A DNA stretch of 35,167 nucleotides from DATLFI01 sp035524895. Lineage in GTDB: Bacteria; Acidobacteriota; Thermoanaerobaculia; Multivoradales; Multivoraceae. The stretch is from positions 1 through 35,167 of the forward strand of contig DATLFI010000082.1 of the NCBI GenBank assembly GCA_035524895.1. The letters run 5' to 3'. Both the position numbers and the translations under genes were made by a program. Position 1 is the first letter of the stretch. Each line of letters starts with the position of its first letter. Positions 15,524 through 23,390 of this stretch are shown one piece after another. The notes under the pieces were generated by a model. The model was not told the DNA's origin. It saw nothing but the letters and a program-made list of their open reading frames with translations, and did no database searches.

Positions 15524-16353
15524 CGACGGCCGCGCTCGCGCGTGGCGACGGCCGTGCTGCGACGCAACGCCGCCACCTCGGCTTCGGTGAGCTCGCGATG
15601 TGAGCCCGGCAGCAGGCGATCGTCTCGCAGCGGACCGATCGCGACGCGGCGCAGGCGCTGGACCGGGTGTCCCACTCGGTGGAACATCTCTCGAATCTGG
15701 CGGCTGCGACCCTCTCGCAGCTCCACCTGCCACCAGGAGTTGGCCTCGCTGCGCCGCGTGCCCCGTGGCGTGCTGGGCGCGCGCCGACGAATCCTTGCCG
15801 GAGCCGTGCGGCGACCGTCGAGCACGATACCCGCCGACAGCTTTGCGATGTCGGCCGGGTCGGGCTCCCCCTTCACCTTGACCTCGTAGGTCTTGACGCA
15901 GCCGAAGCGCGGGTGCGTCAGGCGATGGGCAAGCTCCCCGTCCGTCGTCAGCAGCAGGAGACCTTGCGTCTGGTAGTCGAGGCGGCCCACCGGGAAGAGG
16001 GGCCCTCGCAGCGCCGGGGGCAGCAGCTCGAGAACCGTCGGACGGCCCTCGGGATCCTCACGCGTCGTGACCATTCCTGGCGGCTTGTGGACCAGCACGT
16101 ACCGGTGCTCGGACGGAGCCCGCCATTGCTTGCCGTCCACCTTCACGGCATCGACATTCGGACGCACCTTCTGCCCGATCGTCGCGATCTGGCCGTTCAC
16201 CGTGACGCGGCCTTCGCGGATGAGCTCCTCGGCCCCACGTCGTGACACTGGCCCAGACCGGGCCAGGAGCTTCTGAAGCCGCTCCTCGTCCCTCGGCGGC
16301 TTCGGCGGCTTGGGCGCCGGAGCTGCCGCGGAGCGTCGCGAGCGTTCAACCAT
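15520..16353 (-). CDS. rluB: RsuA/RluB/RluE-family pseudouridine synthase
   Basis: The 277-residue enzyme has an N-terminal S4 domain (about 24-72; ERLQKLLARSG, then VTVNGQ) and the catalytic domain of the RsuA branch. GRLDYQTQGLLLLTTDG contains Asp126, the expected nucleophile. VHKPPG precedes it, and KTYEVKVKG and EGRSRQIREMFHRVGHPV follow; all are typical. Family knowledge and the scpB-cmk context favour the large-subunit RluB type, but target specificity is inferred. The N-terminus carries a Pro/Lys/Arg-rich extension. The ATG at 16353 overlaps the end of scpB by 8 bases, with GGAG upstream within the scpB coding sequence. Confidence 0.9.
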   Translation of the reverse strand: MVERSRRSAAAPAPKPPKPPRDEERLQKLLARSGPVSRRGAEELIREGRVTVNGQIATIGQKVRPNVDAVKVDGKQWRAPSEHRYVLVHKPPGMVTTREDPEGRPTVLELLPPALRGPLFPVGRLDYQTQGLLLLTTDGELAHRLTHPRFGCVKTYEVKVKGEPDPADIAKLSAGIVLDGRRTAPARIRRRAPSTPRGTRRSEANSWWQVELREGRSRQIREMFHRVGHPVQRLRRVAIGPLRDDRLLPGSHRELTEAEVAALRRSTAVATRERGRR

Positions 16354-17113
16354 CGCCGGGCTCCAGCTCTCCGCCATGCTCGCCGGACGCGACAGTTGCT
16401 TCGGACACCTCGGGCGCAGCTTCGAGTCCATCCCCGGGCTCGGACTGCGCCAGCGACGATTCCTCGTCCCGATCGACCTCCTGCTCATCGACCAGCGAGA
16501 GCTGCCGCATGAGCTGCTCCTCGCGATCCTCGCCAGGCAGCGGCGTCGCACCGGAGAAGTCTCCATCTCCGCGTAGGGCCTCCTCGAGCTCTTCGAGCGG
16601 CGGCAGGTCGTCGAGACTGCGCAGCCCGAAGTGCAGCAGGAAGTCACGAGTGGTCGAGTAGAGGAAGGGCCTACCCACCACTTCGCGCCGGCCAGAGATG
16701 CGGGCCAAGCGTCGCTCGAGCAGCGTCTTGAGAACGGCGCTGGAGTTCTTTCCTCGCAGGTCCTGGATCTCGGGCGCCGTGATCGGCTGCCGGTACGCGA
16801 TGATCGCGAGCGTCTCGATCGCAGCCATAGTGAGACGATTCTGGCCGCTGACATCGAAGAAACGCTTGAGGTACAGGTGCAGCTCGGGGCGCGTGACCAG
16901 CCGGAGACCGCCTGCTGCCTCGTCGATCATCACGCCGCGGCCGAGCTGATCGGGAGCGGGCCGGTACCGTTCGACCACGCGCTGCAGCGCGGCTGCCGCC
17001 TCCTCGCGCTGATCCTCCGGAAAGACCGCGAGCATGCGCTCCAGCGGCACCGGCTCTCCGCTGACGAACAGGATCGCTTCCACAGCCGCTTCCATCTCGT
17101 CCCGTCCGTTCAT
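16346..17113 (-). CDS. scpB: Segregation and condensation protein B
   Basis: ScpB dimers form the winged-helix subunit that, with ScpA, bridges SMC heads in the bacterial condensin. Residues 1-175 show the two winged-helix domains: EAAVEAILFVSGEPV, the RLTMAAIETLAIIAYRQPIT signature, LRGKNSSAVLKTLLERRLA and GRPFLYSTTRDFLLHFGL. The last 75 or so residues form a strongly acidic tail rich in Glu, Asp, Gly and Ser, probably disordered. The total length (255) exceeds the usual core because of this tail. ATGA overlap with scpA upstream indicates coupled translation. No smc gene is in the window. Confidence 0.95.
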   Translation of the reverse strand: MNGRDEMEAAVEAILFVSGEPVPLERMLAVFPEDQREEAAAALQRVVERYRPAPDQLGRGVMIDEAAGGLRLVTRPELHLYLKRFFDVSGQNRLTMAAIETLAIIAYRQPITAPEIQDLRGKNSSAVLKTLLERRLARISGRREVVGRPFLYSTTRDFLLHFGLRSLDDLPPLEELEEALRGDGDFSGATPLPGEDREEQLMRQLSLVDEQEVDRDEESSLAQSEPGDGLEAAPEVSEATVASGEHGGELEPGDG

Positions 17114-17973
17114 CCGGCGATTGCCTCCAGCTCCCCGGCGAGCAGGTCCCGCTCGGTGCGGTACAAGAGGACCCTGTCGGCGGAGCTCGCGAGACGAATG
17201 ACTCCGAGCCGGGCCAGCTCCAACACGGCCAGGAAGGCCGCCACGGCCTCGCCCCGGCAGGAGAGCGCCAGCAGATCGTCGAGCAGGTCCAAGGGCCGTG
17301 CCGGGGCCAAGCGGGCCAGCAAGCGGTCGATCTGCGAGCGCACCGTGAATGCCTCGGTGCGCAGGTGCAGAGGCTCCGGGTGCTCGCGACGAAAGCGGTC
17401 CATCACCAGGCCGAACACGCGCAGCAGATCGAACAGCGAGAGATCCCCCAGCTCGACGTCCTCACCCTCGCGCTCGTTGGACTGAGATGCCGCGTCGTCG
17501 CGCACGTCCCGAGTCCACATGCCGAGCCGCACGCTCGAGACCTCGGCCAGCCGCTCCGCGGCCTCGCGCAGGCGCTGGTACTCGAGCAGGCGCTGTACCA
17601 GATCGTGTCGCGGGTCCGGCGGCACCTCACCCGGCCCGACCGCGGGTCGTGGCAGTAGCATCGCGGACTTGATCTGGATCAGTACTGCCGCCTCGTAGAT
17701 GAACTCACCTGCGATGTCGAGGTCGAGCTCCTCCATGAGCGCCAGGTACTCGTGAAACTGGTCGCAGACGAGGGCCACCGGAATGTCGGTGATCTCGACC
17801 TCGTTCACGCGCACCAGGTGCAGCAGGAGGTCGAGCGGGCCTTCGAACGCCGGCAGCCGGACCCGCCACGACTCGGGCAGGAGGTTGGGGTTCTTCCTGC
17901 GGAATCGGGCGAGCCGCTCCGCGGCGTTCTCGACGGCGATCCCGGCGTTGGCAGGCAGGTTGGTCTGGGTCAT
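17110..17973 (-). CDS. scpA: Segregation and condensation protein A
   Basis: ScpA is the kleisin subunit of the bacterial condensin; it links the two SMC heads. The 287-residue product has the N-terminal family block LPAFEGPLDLLLHLVRVNEVEITDIPVAL (two overlapping motifs), then AGEFIYEAAVLIQIKSAMLLP, and a C-terminal winged helix ending FLAVLELARLGVIRL. The middle region (about 150-215) is charged and variable, as expected. A 105-base gap separates the start from the membrane-protein gene upstream, the largest gap within this run, so a promoter may lie there; TATGCT on the minus strand near 18046-18051 is a weak -10 candidate. Confidence 0.95.
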   Translation of the reverse strand: MTQTNLPANAGIAVENAAERLARFRRKNPNLLPESWRVRLPAFEGPLDLLLHLVRVNEVEITDIPVALVCDQFHEYLALMEELDLDIAGEFIYEAAVLIQIKSAMLLPRPAVGPGEVPPDPRHDLVQRLLEYQRLREAAERLAEVSSVRLGMWTRDVRDDAASQSNEREGEDVELGDLSLFDLLRVFGLVMDRFRREHPEPLHLRTEAFTVRSQIDRLLARLAPARPLDLLDDLLALSCRGEAVAAFLAVLELARLGVIRLASSADRVLLYRTERDLLAGELEAIAG

Positions 17974-18078
17974 CTCGGAAGCTGGCGACCGTCATTCGCT
18001 CCCAGCGCGGCTGCGCCGGGCGACGCGGTCGCACCCCGCGGGCCAGCATACCCAAGTGCCTGCCGCGTTCTGCCCGAG

Positions 18079-18573
18079 TCAGGCCCGATGTCGGCCCGGA
18101 GCGCTCTGCTCGAGGTTGCGTAGCTGGCTCTCCATGCTTGCCACTCCGCGCAGGCCCACCACGATCGCAGCGCCTTGGAAGATCACCGTAGCCAGGGCCA
18201 AGGTGCCGTGCCAGAACGGCCCCATGTCACGGGCATAGACGAACAGGCCCGTCACGAATGCGGCCATGGCGGTTGCTACGGCGATCCCGCTCAGAGCCAC
18301 CACGAAGAATTGGCTCCGAAGTTCTGTTCGCTCTGACGGGACATCCCGCGCGATCCCTCTCGCCACCCAGGGCCCAGCGGCCAGGAAGATCGCGAACCAG
18401 GACTGGGCGAGGAGCGCGAGAAGGAAGGCTACGAGGCCCGCTCCGGCATGCAGGACCAATGGCCTGCTGCCGTCGTCGGGCAAGGCGTAACCTTGTACAG
18501 AGACTCCGATGGCAGCTACCAGGCCGAGGACCGCAATCGCTGCGATCCAACGGGACATTCCAATCGCGGTCAC
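18079..18573 (-). CDS. Four-span membrane protein of unknown function
   Basis: The 164-residue product has four predicted membrane segments: IAAIAVLGLVAAIGVSV, GAGLVAFLLALLAQSWFAIFL, FVVALSGIAVATAMAAFVTG and GTLALATVIFQGAAIVVGL. The segment between the second and third carries ARGIARDVPSERTELRSQ. The C-terminus ends in a short polar helix. I do not recognise the family and see no metal or haem ligands arranged in an obvious way. I chose GTG at 18573 because GGGAGGAG lies 4 bases upstream and the GTG overlaps the glycosyltransferase stop (GTGA). The ATG at 18558 is too far from that site. Its place between a glycosyltransferase and scpA gives no firm hint of role. Confidence 0.72.
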   Translation of the reverse strand: MTAIGMSRWIAAIAVLGLVAAIGVSVQGYALPDDGSRPLVLHAGAGLVAFLLALLAQSWFAIFLAAGPWVARGIARDVPSERTELRSQFFVVALSGIAVATAMAAFVTGLFVYARDMGPFWHGTLALATVIFQGAAIVVGLRGVASMESQLRNLEQSAPGRHRA

Positions 18574-19751
18574 GTTTCTCCTCCCGCAGTCCCGAGCCCT
18601 CCCATCCGCATCCTCGATTGCACCGCGGCGAGCCAGGTCTCGGCGCCGTGTCTGGGGCGATAGCGCTGGTCGAGCCGATCCCGCCCGTTGCGCCCGCGCC
18701 GCTCGGCCTCTTCTGGCTGGCGCCAGGCCTCGAGCAATGCCGCAGCCAGGGCGTCGACCTGCTCGGGCGGCACCAACCACCCCGTTTCACCGTCGATCAC
18801 CACCTCCGGAATCCCGCTCACGGCGGAGGCAACCACCGCCCTCGACGCTTCCATCGCCTCCAGCACCACCAGAGGCATCCCCTCGTACAGCGAGGGCACG
18901 ACGAGCGCGCGACAACCCTCCAGCAGGACGCGGATCTCCCCGGCGCCGAGCCGGCCGAGGAAACGCACGCGGTCGGCCAACCCGAGCCGGTGCGCCAGGC
19001 GCTGGAGCGGTCGGCTCCGCTCCCCGTCGCCGACGATGTCGATCGCGATGGCAGGCGCCGTATCGCCCAGGTGGGCGAGTGCCTCGAGCAGGACCTCGAC
19101 ACCTTTGCGCACCCGAAGACGACCGACGTAGAGAAAGCGCGCTCCCGGAGGCCCGAAGCTCGTCTCGATCGAGTCGCGGCCCGGCAGGGGCGCGCCCGTC
19201 ACGTTCGGCAGCGTCACCGCGGCGCCGACGCCGTAGTCGCGACACAGCTCGCCGGCGGTGCGCGCGCTCGGAGCGAACAGTAGGTCACAACGTCTCGCGG
19301 TGAAGCGTCCCAACGCCACGTGGAGCGGAGCCCGAAACCAGCGAAAAATCCACTCTCTCCAGGTCGGCCGGGCCACGACCCGACCGGTGGAGACGTCGCG
19401 CACCGACCGCACGGCTCGCGCCTCTTCGCGGTAACTGACCTGCTGGAGAGCACACAGCAGCGGTCCTGCGCCACTCCCGCGGCGAGCCCGTAGGGCCGCG
19501 AGCACGAGTCCGCCGTCGCTCTCGTGTACCTGCACCACGTCAGGCCGTAAGGCCCGGAGGCGGCGGAGCGCCGGCAGCACGGCGGTCACCGGAAACAGCA
19601 GCTTGCTGCCGCAGGCCCCCCCCGCGCCGCGCCCGAGGATCTCGACTTCCTGCCCGGCCTGGCGGAGCGCCCACGCGAGCTGCGCCACCTGCTCGCCAGC
19701 GCCAGAGAGATCGCGGGGAGGCAGCGTGTTGACGATCAGGAGCACGCGCAT
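18570..19751 (-). CDS. GT4-type (GT-B fold) glycosyltransferase
   Basis: The 393-residue protein has the two Rossmann domains of the GT4 family. The N-terminal part begins MRVLLIVNTLPPRDLSGAGE, a usual acceptor-side start. The C-terminal donor domain contains FLYVGRLRVRKGVEVLLEAL, VDIVGDGE-like IDIVGDGE, VRFLGRL and the EX7E motif from Glu290 (EGMPLVVLE) followed by SGIPEVVIDGETGWLVPP. It should transfer a sugar from a nucleotide-sugar to a lipid-linked or surface glycan on the cytoplasmic face. The substrate cannot be told from sequence. The ATG at 19751 follows the recG stop by 7 bases; another ATG at 19772 would overlap recG and has a GAGG just upstream. Confidence 0.9.
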   Translation of the reverse strand: MRVLLIVNTLPPRDLSGAGEQVAQLAWALRQAGQEVEILGRGAGGACGSKLLFPVTAVLPALRRLRALRPDVVQVHESDGGLVLAALRARRGSGAGPLLCALQQVSYREEARAVRSVRDVSTGRVVARPTWREWIFRWFRAPLHVALGRFTARRCDLLFAPSARTAGELCRDYGVGAAVTLPNVTGAPLPGRDSIETSFGPPGARFLYVGRLRVRKGVEVLLEALAHLGDTAPAIAIDIVGDGERSRPLQRLAHRLGLADRVRFLGRLGAGEIRVLLEGCRALVVPSLYEGMPLVVLEAMEASRAVVASAVSGIPEVVIDGETGWLVPPEQVDALAAALLEAWRQPEEAERRGRNGRDRLDQRYRPRHGAETWLAAVQSRMRMGGLGTAGGET

Positions 19752-19758
19752 CGGGGGA

Positions 19759-21885
19759 TCACCGGGACGCATCCTCGCACGACCGCCCCGCCTCGGTGGT
19801 GCGCCGTGGCCGAAGATGTCCGTGCCCGCGCACCGCTTCGCTCGCCAGCTCGGCGAGGGAGCGGACGTCGAGGCTGGCCGCCAGCTCGCGCGCGTCACGA
19901 CTGGCGGCGTCCAGCAGCGCGACGTGGCGCAACGGGTCGGCGAGCCGTAGCGGCTCGAGGCCCGCCTGCCGCACGCCGAGCAAGTCACCCGGGCCGCGCA
20001 GCGCGAGGTCCGCCTCGGCGATGGCGAAGCCGTCGCTGCATTGCGCGAAGGTCGCCAGCCGACGATCCGCCTCGGGCGTCGGTGCTCCGACCACGGCCAG
20101 GCACTGAGCCGGGCGCGAGCCCCGGCCCACCCGCCCTCGAAGCTGGTGGAGCTGCGACAGGCCGAAGTGCTCGGCGCCTTCGATCACCATGAGCGTGGCG
20201 CCCGGCACGTCGATACCCACCTCGACGACGGTGGTGGCGATGACCAGGTCCAGCATGCCTGCCGCCAGGTCGCAGAGGATGCGATCGCGTTCGGGTGCAG
20301 GCGTTCGTCCGGTGAGACATGCTCCGCGACAGTCGCTGAGCTGGTCGAGGTACCAGCGGCCGGTGTCCTCCACCGCCGGGACCGAACCATCGCCCGTAGC
20401 GATCCGGGGTAGGACGACGTAGGTCTGACCGCCAGCAGCTCGATGGGCACGGATCACCGCGAGCACCGTCTCGCGTTCGGCCGCCGGGACCAACCTCGTC
20501 TGGATCGGCTGGCGACCGGGCGGCAGCTCGTCCAGCACCGACAGGTCCAGGTCCCCGTACAGCACGAGTGCCAGGGATCGAGGAATCGGGGTCGCGGTCA
20601 TCACCAACAGGTCGGCGCGACGGCCCTTGCTCGCGAGTTGCTGCCGCTGCATCACACCGAAACGATGCTGCTCGTCGATCACCACCAGACCGAGCCGAGG
20701 GAAGTCGACCCCGGCTTCGATCAGGGAGTGGGTGCCCACGACCAGCATCGCCTCTCCGGCCGCGGCTCGGCGCGCCACCGCAACCCGCTGCGGGCTCGAT
20801 CGCGTCAGCAAACCGATCGGGAAGCGTCCGCCGAGCAGGCCCTCGAGGCTGCGGCGGTGCTGCTCTGCCAAGAGCTCGGTGGGTGCCATGAACGCCACTT
20901 GGTGGCCGTTGGCCAGAGCCACCACCATGGCCACAGTCGCGACGATGGTCTTTCCGGATCCGACCTCGCCTTGGAGCAGGCGAGCCATCGGACGCGGAGC
21001 GACCATGTCACCCACGACGGCCCGGAGGCAGCGCCGTTGCGCTCCGGTCAGGCTGAACGGCAGCGTCTCGCGCGCCAGCGACCTGACGCGATCGTCGACG
21101 GCGTGGCGCAGCGTCTTGGTGCGACGGCGCGAACGCTCGCGGCGGAGTGCCAGGCGCAGCTGCAGGCCGAAGAGCTCGCCGTAGGCCAATCGCCTGTGGC
21201 CGGGAGTCTGCCGCTCGTTCAGCTCGGAAGGGTCGCTGGCAGCGCTCGGCTGGTGGATCTCGCGCAGCGCGGCCGGGAGCTCGGGCAGGCCGTGACGAAG
21301 CAGCAGCTCCTGCGGCAACGGATCGACGTCATCGAGATCGGCCTGATCGAGCCCAGCGAGTATCAGCCGCCGGACCGCGGCTGGCCCGAGCGGCCCTAGC
21401 CTGCTGTAGACCGGTGTGAGCCCAATCGGCGGTGCGCCGGCCCATCGTTCCAGGCTTGGATTGACCAGCTCGGGAGACCCAGCTACCGCCCGCAGCGTGC
21501 CGCTCAAGAGGTACGTCGTGCCCGGAACGACCTGTCGAGGCAGATACGGCCGGTTGAACCAGATCGCGCGCAACGATCCTGTGCCGTCCTCCACCGTGGC
21601 GCGGGAGAGCATTCCCCGGCGCCGAGGGATACGCTGGCTACGCACGTCGCGTAGCTCGCCGACGACCGAGACGACAGCAACATCTGCAGTCGTCAGGGAG
21701 CCGATCGACTCGATTCGTCGTCGGTCCTCGTAGCGTACCGGCAGATGCCAGAGGAGGTCGCGCAGCGTGACCACCCCGGCCCTCTCGAGTTGGGCCGCGC
21801 GTGCAGGCCCCACGCCGGCGACTTCGAGCACCGATGCGTCGAGCGAGGTGCGGGGTGAAAATCGCGAACGGCGGCCGGCGGACAC
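19759..21885 (-). CDS. recG: ATP-dependent DNA helicase RecG
   Basis: RecG is a branch-migrating helicase that remodels stalled replication forks and recombination intermediates. The 708-residue product has the N-terminal wedge domain (HhH-like VGPARAAQLERAGV, then LLWHLPVRYEDR and an OB fold), Walker A GEVGSGKT at 306-313, MAPTELLAEQH, the DEQHRFGV box at 404-411, VMTATPIPRSLAL, ATTVVEVGIDVP, and LHQLRGRVGRG. The C-terminal part carries the usual DLALRGPGDLLGVRQAG. I chose GTG at 21885, 4 bases after the stop of the cNMP-FHA gene; an extension upstream would overlap that gene and lacks family sequence. No strong ribosome-binding site is seen, so coupling is likely. Confidence 0.95.
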   Translation of the reverse strand: MSAGRRSRFSPRTSLDASVLEVAGVGPARAAQLERAGVVTLRDLLWHLPVRYEDRRRIESIGSLTTADVAVVSVVGELRDVRSQRIPRRRGMLSRATVEDGTGSLRAIWFNRPYLPRQVVPGTTYLLSGTLRAVAGSPELVNPSLERWAGAPPIGLTPVYSRLGPLGPAAVRRLILAGLDQADLDDVDPLPQELLLRHGLPELPAALREIHQPSAASDPSELNERQTPGHRRLAYGELFGLQLRLALRRERSRRRTKTLRHAVDDRVRSLARETLPFSLTGAQRRCLRAVVGDMVAPRPMARLLQGEVGSGKTIVATVAMVVALANGHQVAFMAPTELLAEQHRRSLEGLLGGRFPIGLLTRSSPQRVAVARRAAAGEAMLVVGTHSLIEAGVDFPRLGLVVIDEQHRFGVMQRQQLASKGRRADLLVMTATPIPRSLALVLYGDLDLSVLDELPPGRQPIQTRLVPAAERETVLAVIRAHRAAGGQTYVVLPRIATGDGSVPAVEDTGRWYLDQLSDCRGACLTGRTPAPERDRILCDLAAGMLDLVIATTVVEVGIDVPGATLMVIEGAEHFGLSQLHQLRGRVGRGSRPAQCLAVVGAPTPEADRRLATFAQCSDGFAIAEADLALRGPGDLLGVRQAGLEPLRLADPLRHVALLDAASRDARELAASLDVRSLAELASEAVRGHGHLRPRRTTEAGRSCEDASR

Positions 21886-21889
21886 GGCG

Positions 21890-22684
21890 TCAGCCGTCGG
21901 CGCGGAAACGCATGCGCACCAGCCCGAACTGCACCTCGTCCCCCGAGCTGAGCTCGGTCGGTACCCCGGTGGCGAGCCGCCGCCCATTGACGAACGTCCC
22001 GTTGGTGGTGCCGATCTCCTCGGTCAGGAAGAAGCGCGAACCCCGACGATCGATGCGCGCATGGCGGCGGCTGGTGGAGCGGTGAGAATCGATGTCGGTG
22101 AGATCCACGTCGGGCTCGATACCAGTCACTGGATCCTGACGCCCGATCAGGGTCTCTGCATCGGCGGAAAGCTGGAATTCGCGTCCACTCTCGCGATGGG
22201 TCAACACCTGTGTCACGACACGGGGCGCGACCTGTGGTGGAGGCGGCGGCGCCAACGGGGCCTCGAGTGCGCGCTCCGGAGCGCCGTCGCCGATGAGGGT
22301 CGCCAGCAGCGCATCTGTCTCGCGCAGCCGGCGCGAGAGCTTGCGCATCATCCGGACCGCGATCTCCGGGTTGCTGCGAAGCAACTGGTCGAATGTCGAA
22401 CCGTTGATCTGTAGCAGGCGTGCGTCGTCCAGTGCGCGCGCCGTGGCCGTTCGCGGCAGGTTCTCGAGCACCGACATCTCGCCGAAGAAGTCGCCCTTCT
22501 CGAAGATGGCGAGGCGCGACTCGCGGCCGTCGATCCGCTTGAAGACTTCGACCCGGCCCTCCTGGATGATGTACATCTCCGTGCCGAGGTCACCCTCCTC
22601 GAACACGTGGACCCCAGCAGCCAGCTCGACTACGAAGTCCGGCATCTCGCGCCGCTCGGAACCGGTCTTGAAGACGGTCTTCAC
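21890..22684 (-). CDS. Cyclic-nucleotide-binding domain fused to FHA domain
   Basis: The 264-residue cytoplasmic protein joins two signalling modules. Residues 18-125 are a cNMP-binding fold: VFEEGDLGTEMYIIQEGRVEV and FGEMSVLENLPRTATARA, with Glu69 and Arg78 at the positions that normally contact the ribose and the cyclic phosphate. A Pro-rich linker (about 136-155) leads to an FHA domain (about 160-262): LIGRQDP, STSRRHARI and GTTNGTFVNGRRL, keeping the Arg, Ser and Asn residues that read phosphothreonine. There is no DNA-binding domain, so it is probably a scaffold or adaptor rather than a CRP-type regulator. The GTG start has GGAGGG 5 bases upstream. It precedes recG by 4 bases. Confidence 0.9.
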   Translation of the reverse strand: MKTVFKTGSERREMPDFVVELAAGVHVFEEGDLGTEMYIIQEGRVEVFKRIDGRESRLAIFEKGDFFGEMSVLENLPRTATARALDDARLLQINGSTFDQLLRSNPEIAVRMMRKLSRRLRETDALLATLIGDGAPERALEAPLAPPPPPQVAPRVVTQVLTHRESGREFQLSADAETLIGRQDPVTGIEPDVDLTDIDSHRSTSRRHARIDRRGSRFFLTEEIGTTNGTFVNGRRLATGVPTELSSGDEVQFGLVRMRFRADG

Positions 22685-22858
22685 GAAGCCCTCCGGGGGT
22701 GCGACCTACCGAGAATCGCACCCGAGCGATCGGCCAAGGACGCGCGTACGTGCCTCCTGGAATGCACTTGCCATGCCCGCCCCTCTCCAGAGCTCCCTCA
22801 GCTCGTGCGGCTCACTCCCACCTCGGGGCGCCGTGGGGTTGTCGAGGGACGCCCGACC

Positions 22859-22888
22859 AGCCTACCCAAGCGCTTGGAGGTCGGTCAA
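22859..22888 (-). promoter_or_regulatory. Possible promoter upstream of the cNMP-FHA gene
   Basis: On the minus strand TTGACC (22883-22888) is followed after 18 bases by TAGGCT (22859-22864). The boxes resemble those before tRNA-Gly. It would leave a leader of about 165 bases before the GTG at 22684. The -10 match is poor, so confidence is low. Confidence 0.35.
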
Positions 22889-22932
22889 CGAGCGCTCGAG
22901 TAGGCCGGCGGGGCCGGACCGACAGAAATTGG

Positions 22933-23331
<399 letters not shown>

Positions 23332-23390
23332 CGCCTACTGTAACAGCGTGCGCTCTCGCGAGCTTCCGCCGATCAGCCGTATCGCGCCGA

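Noticed and set aside
22706..22774. A 22-residue minus-strand frame (ATG at 22774) in the leader of the cNMP-FHA gene, with GGAGAGGGG upstream
   Set aside because: It could be a leader peptide, but one short frame with no codon bias, runs of regulatory codons or attenuator structure is not enough.
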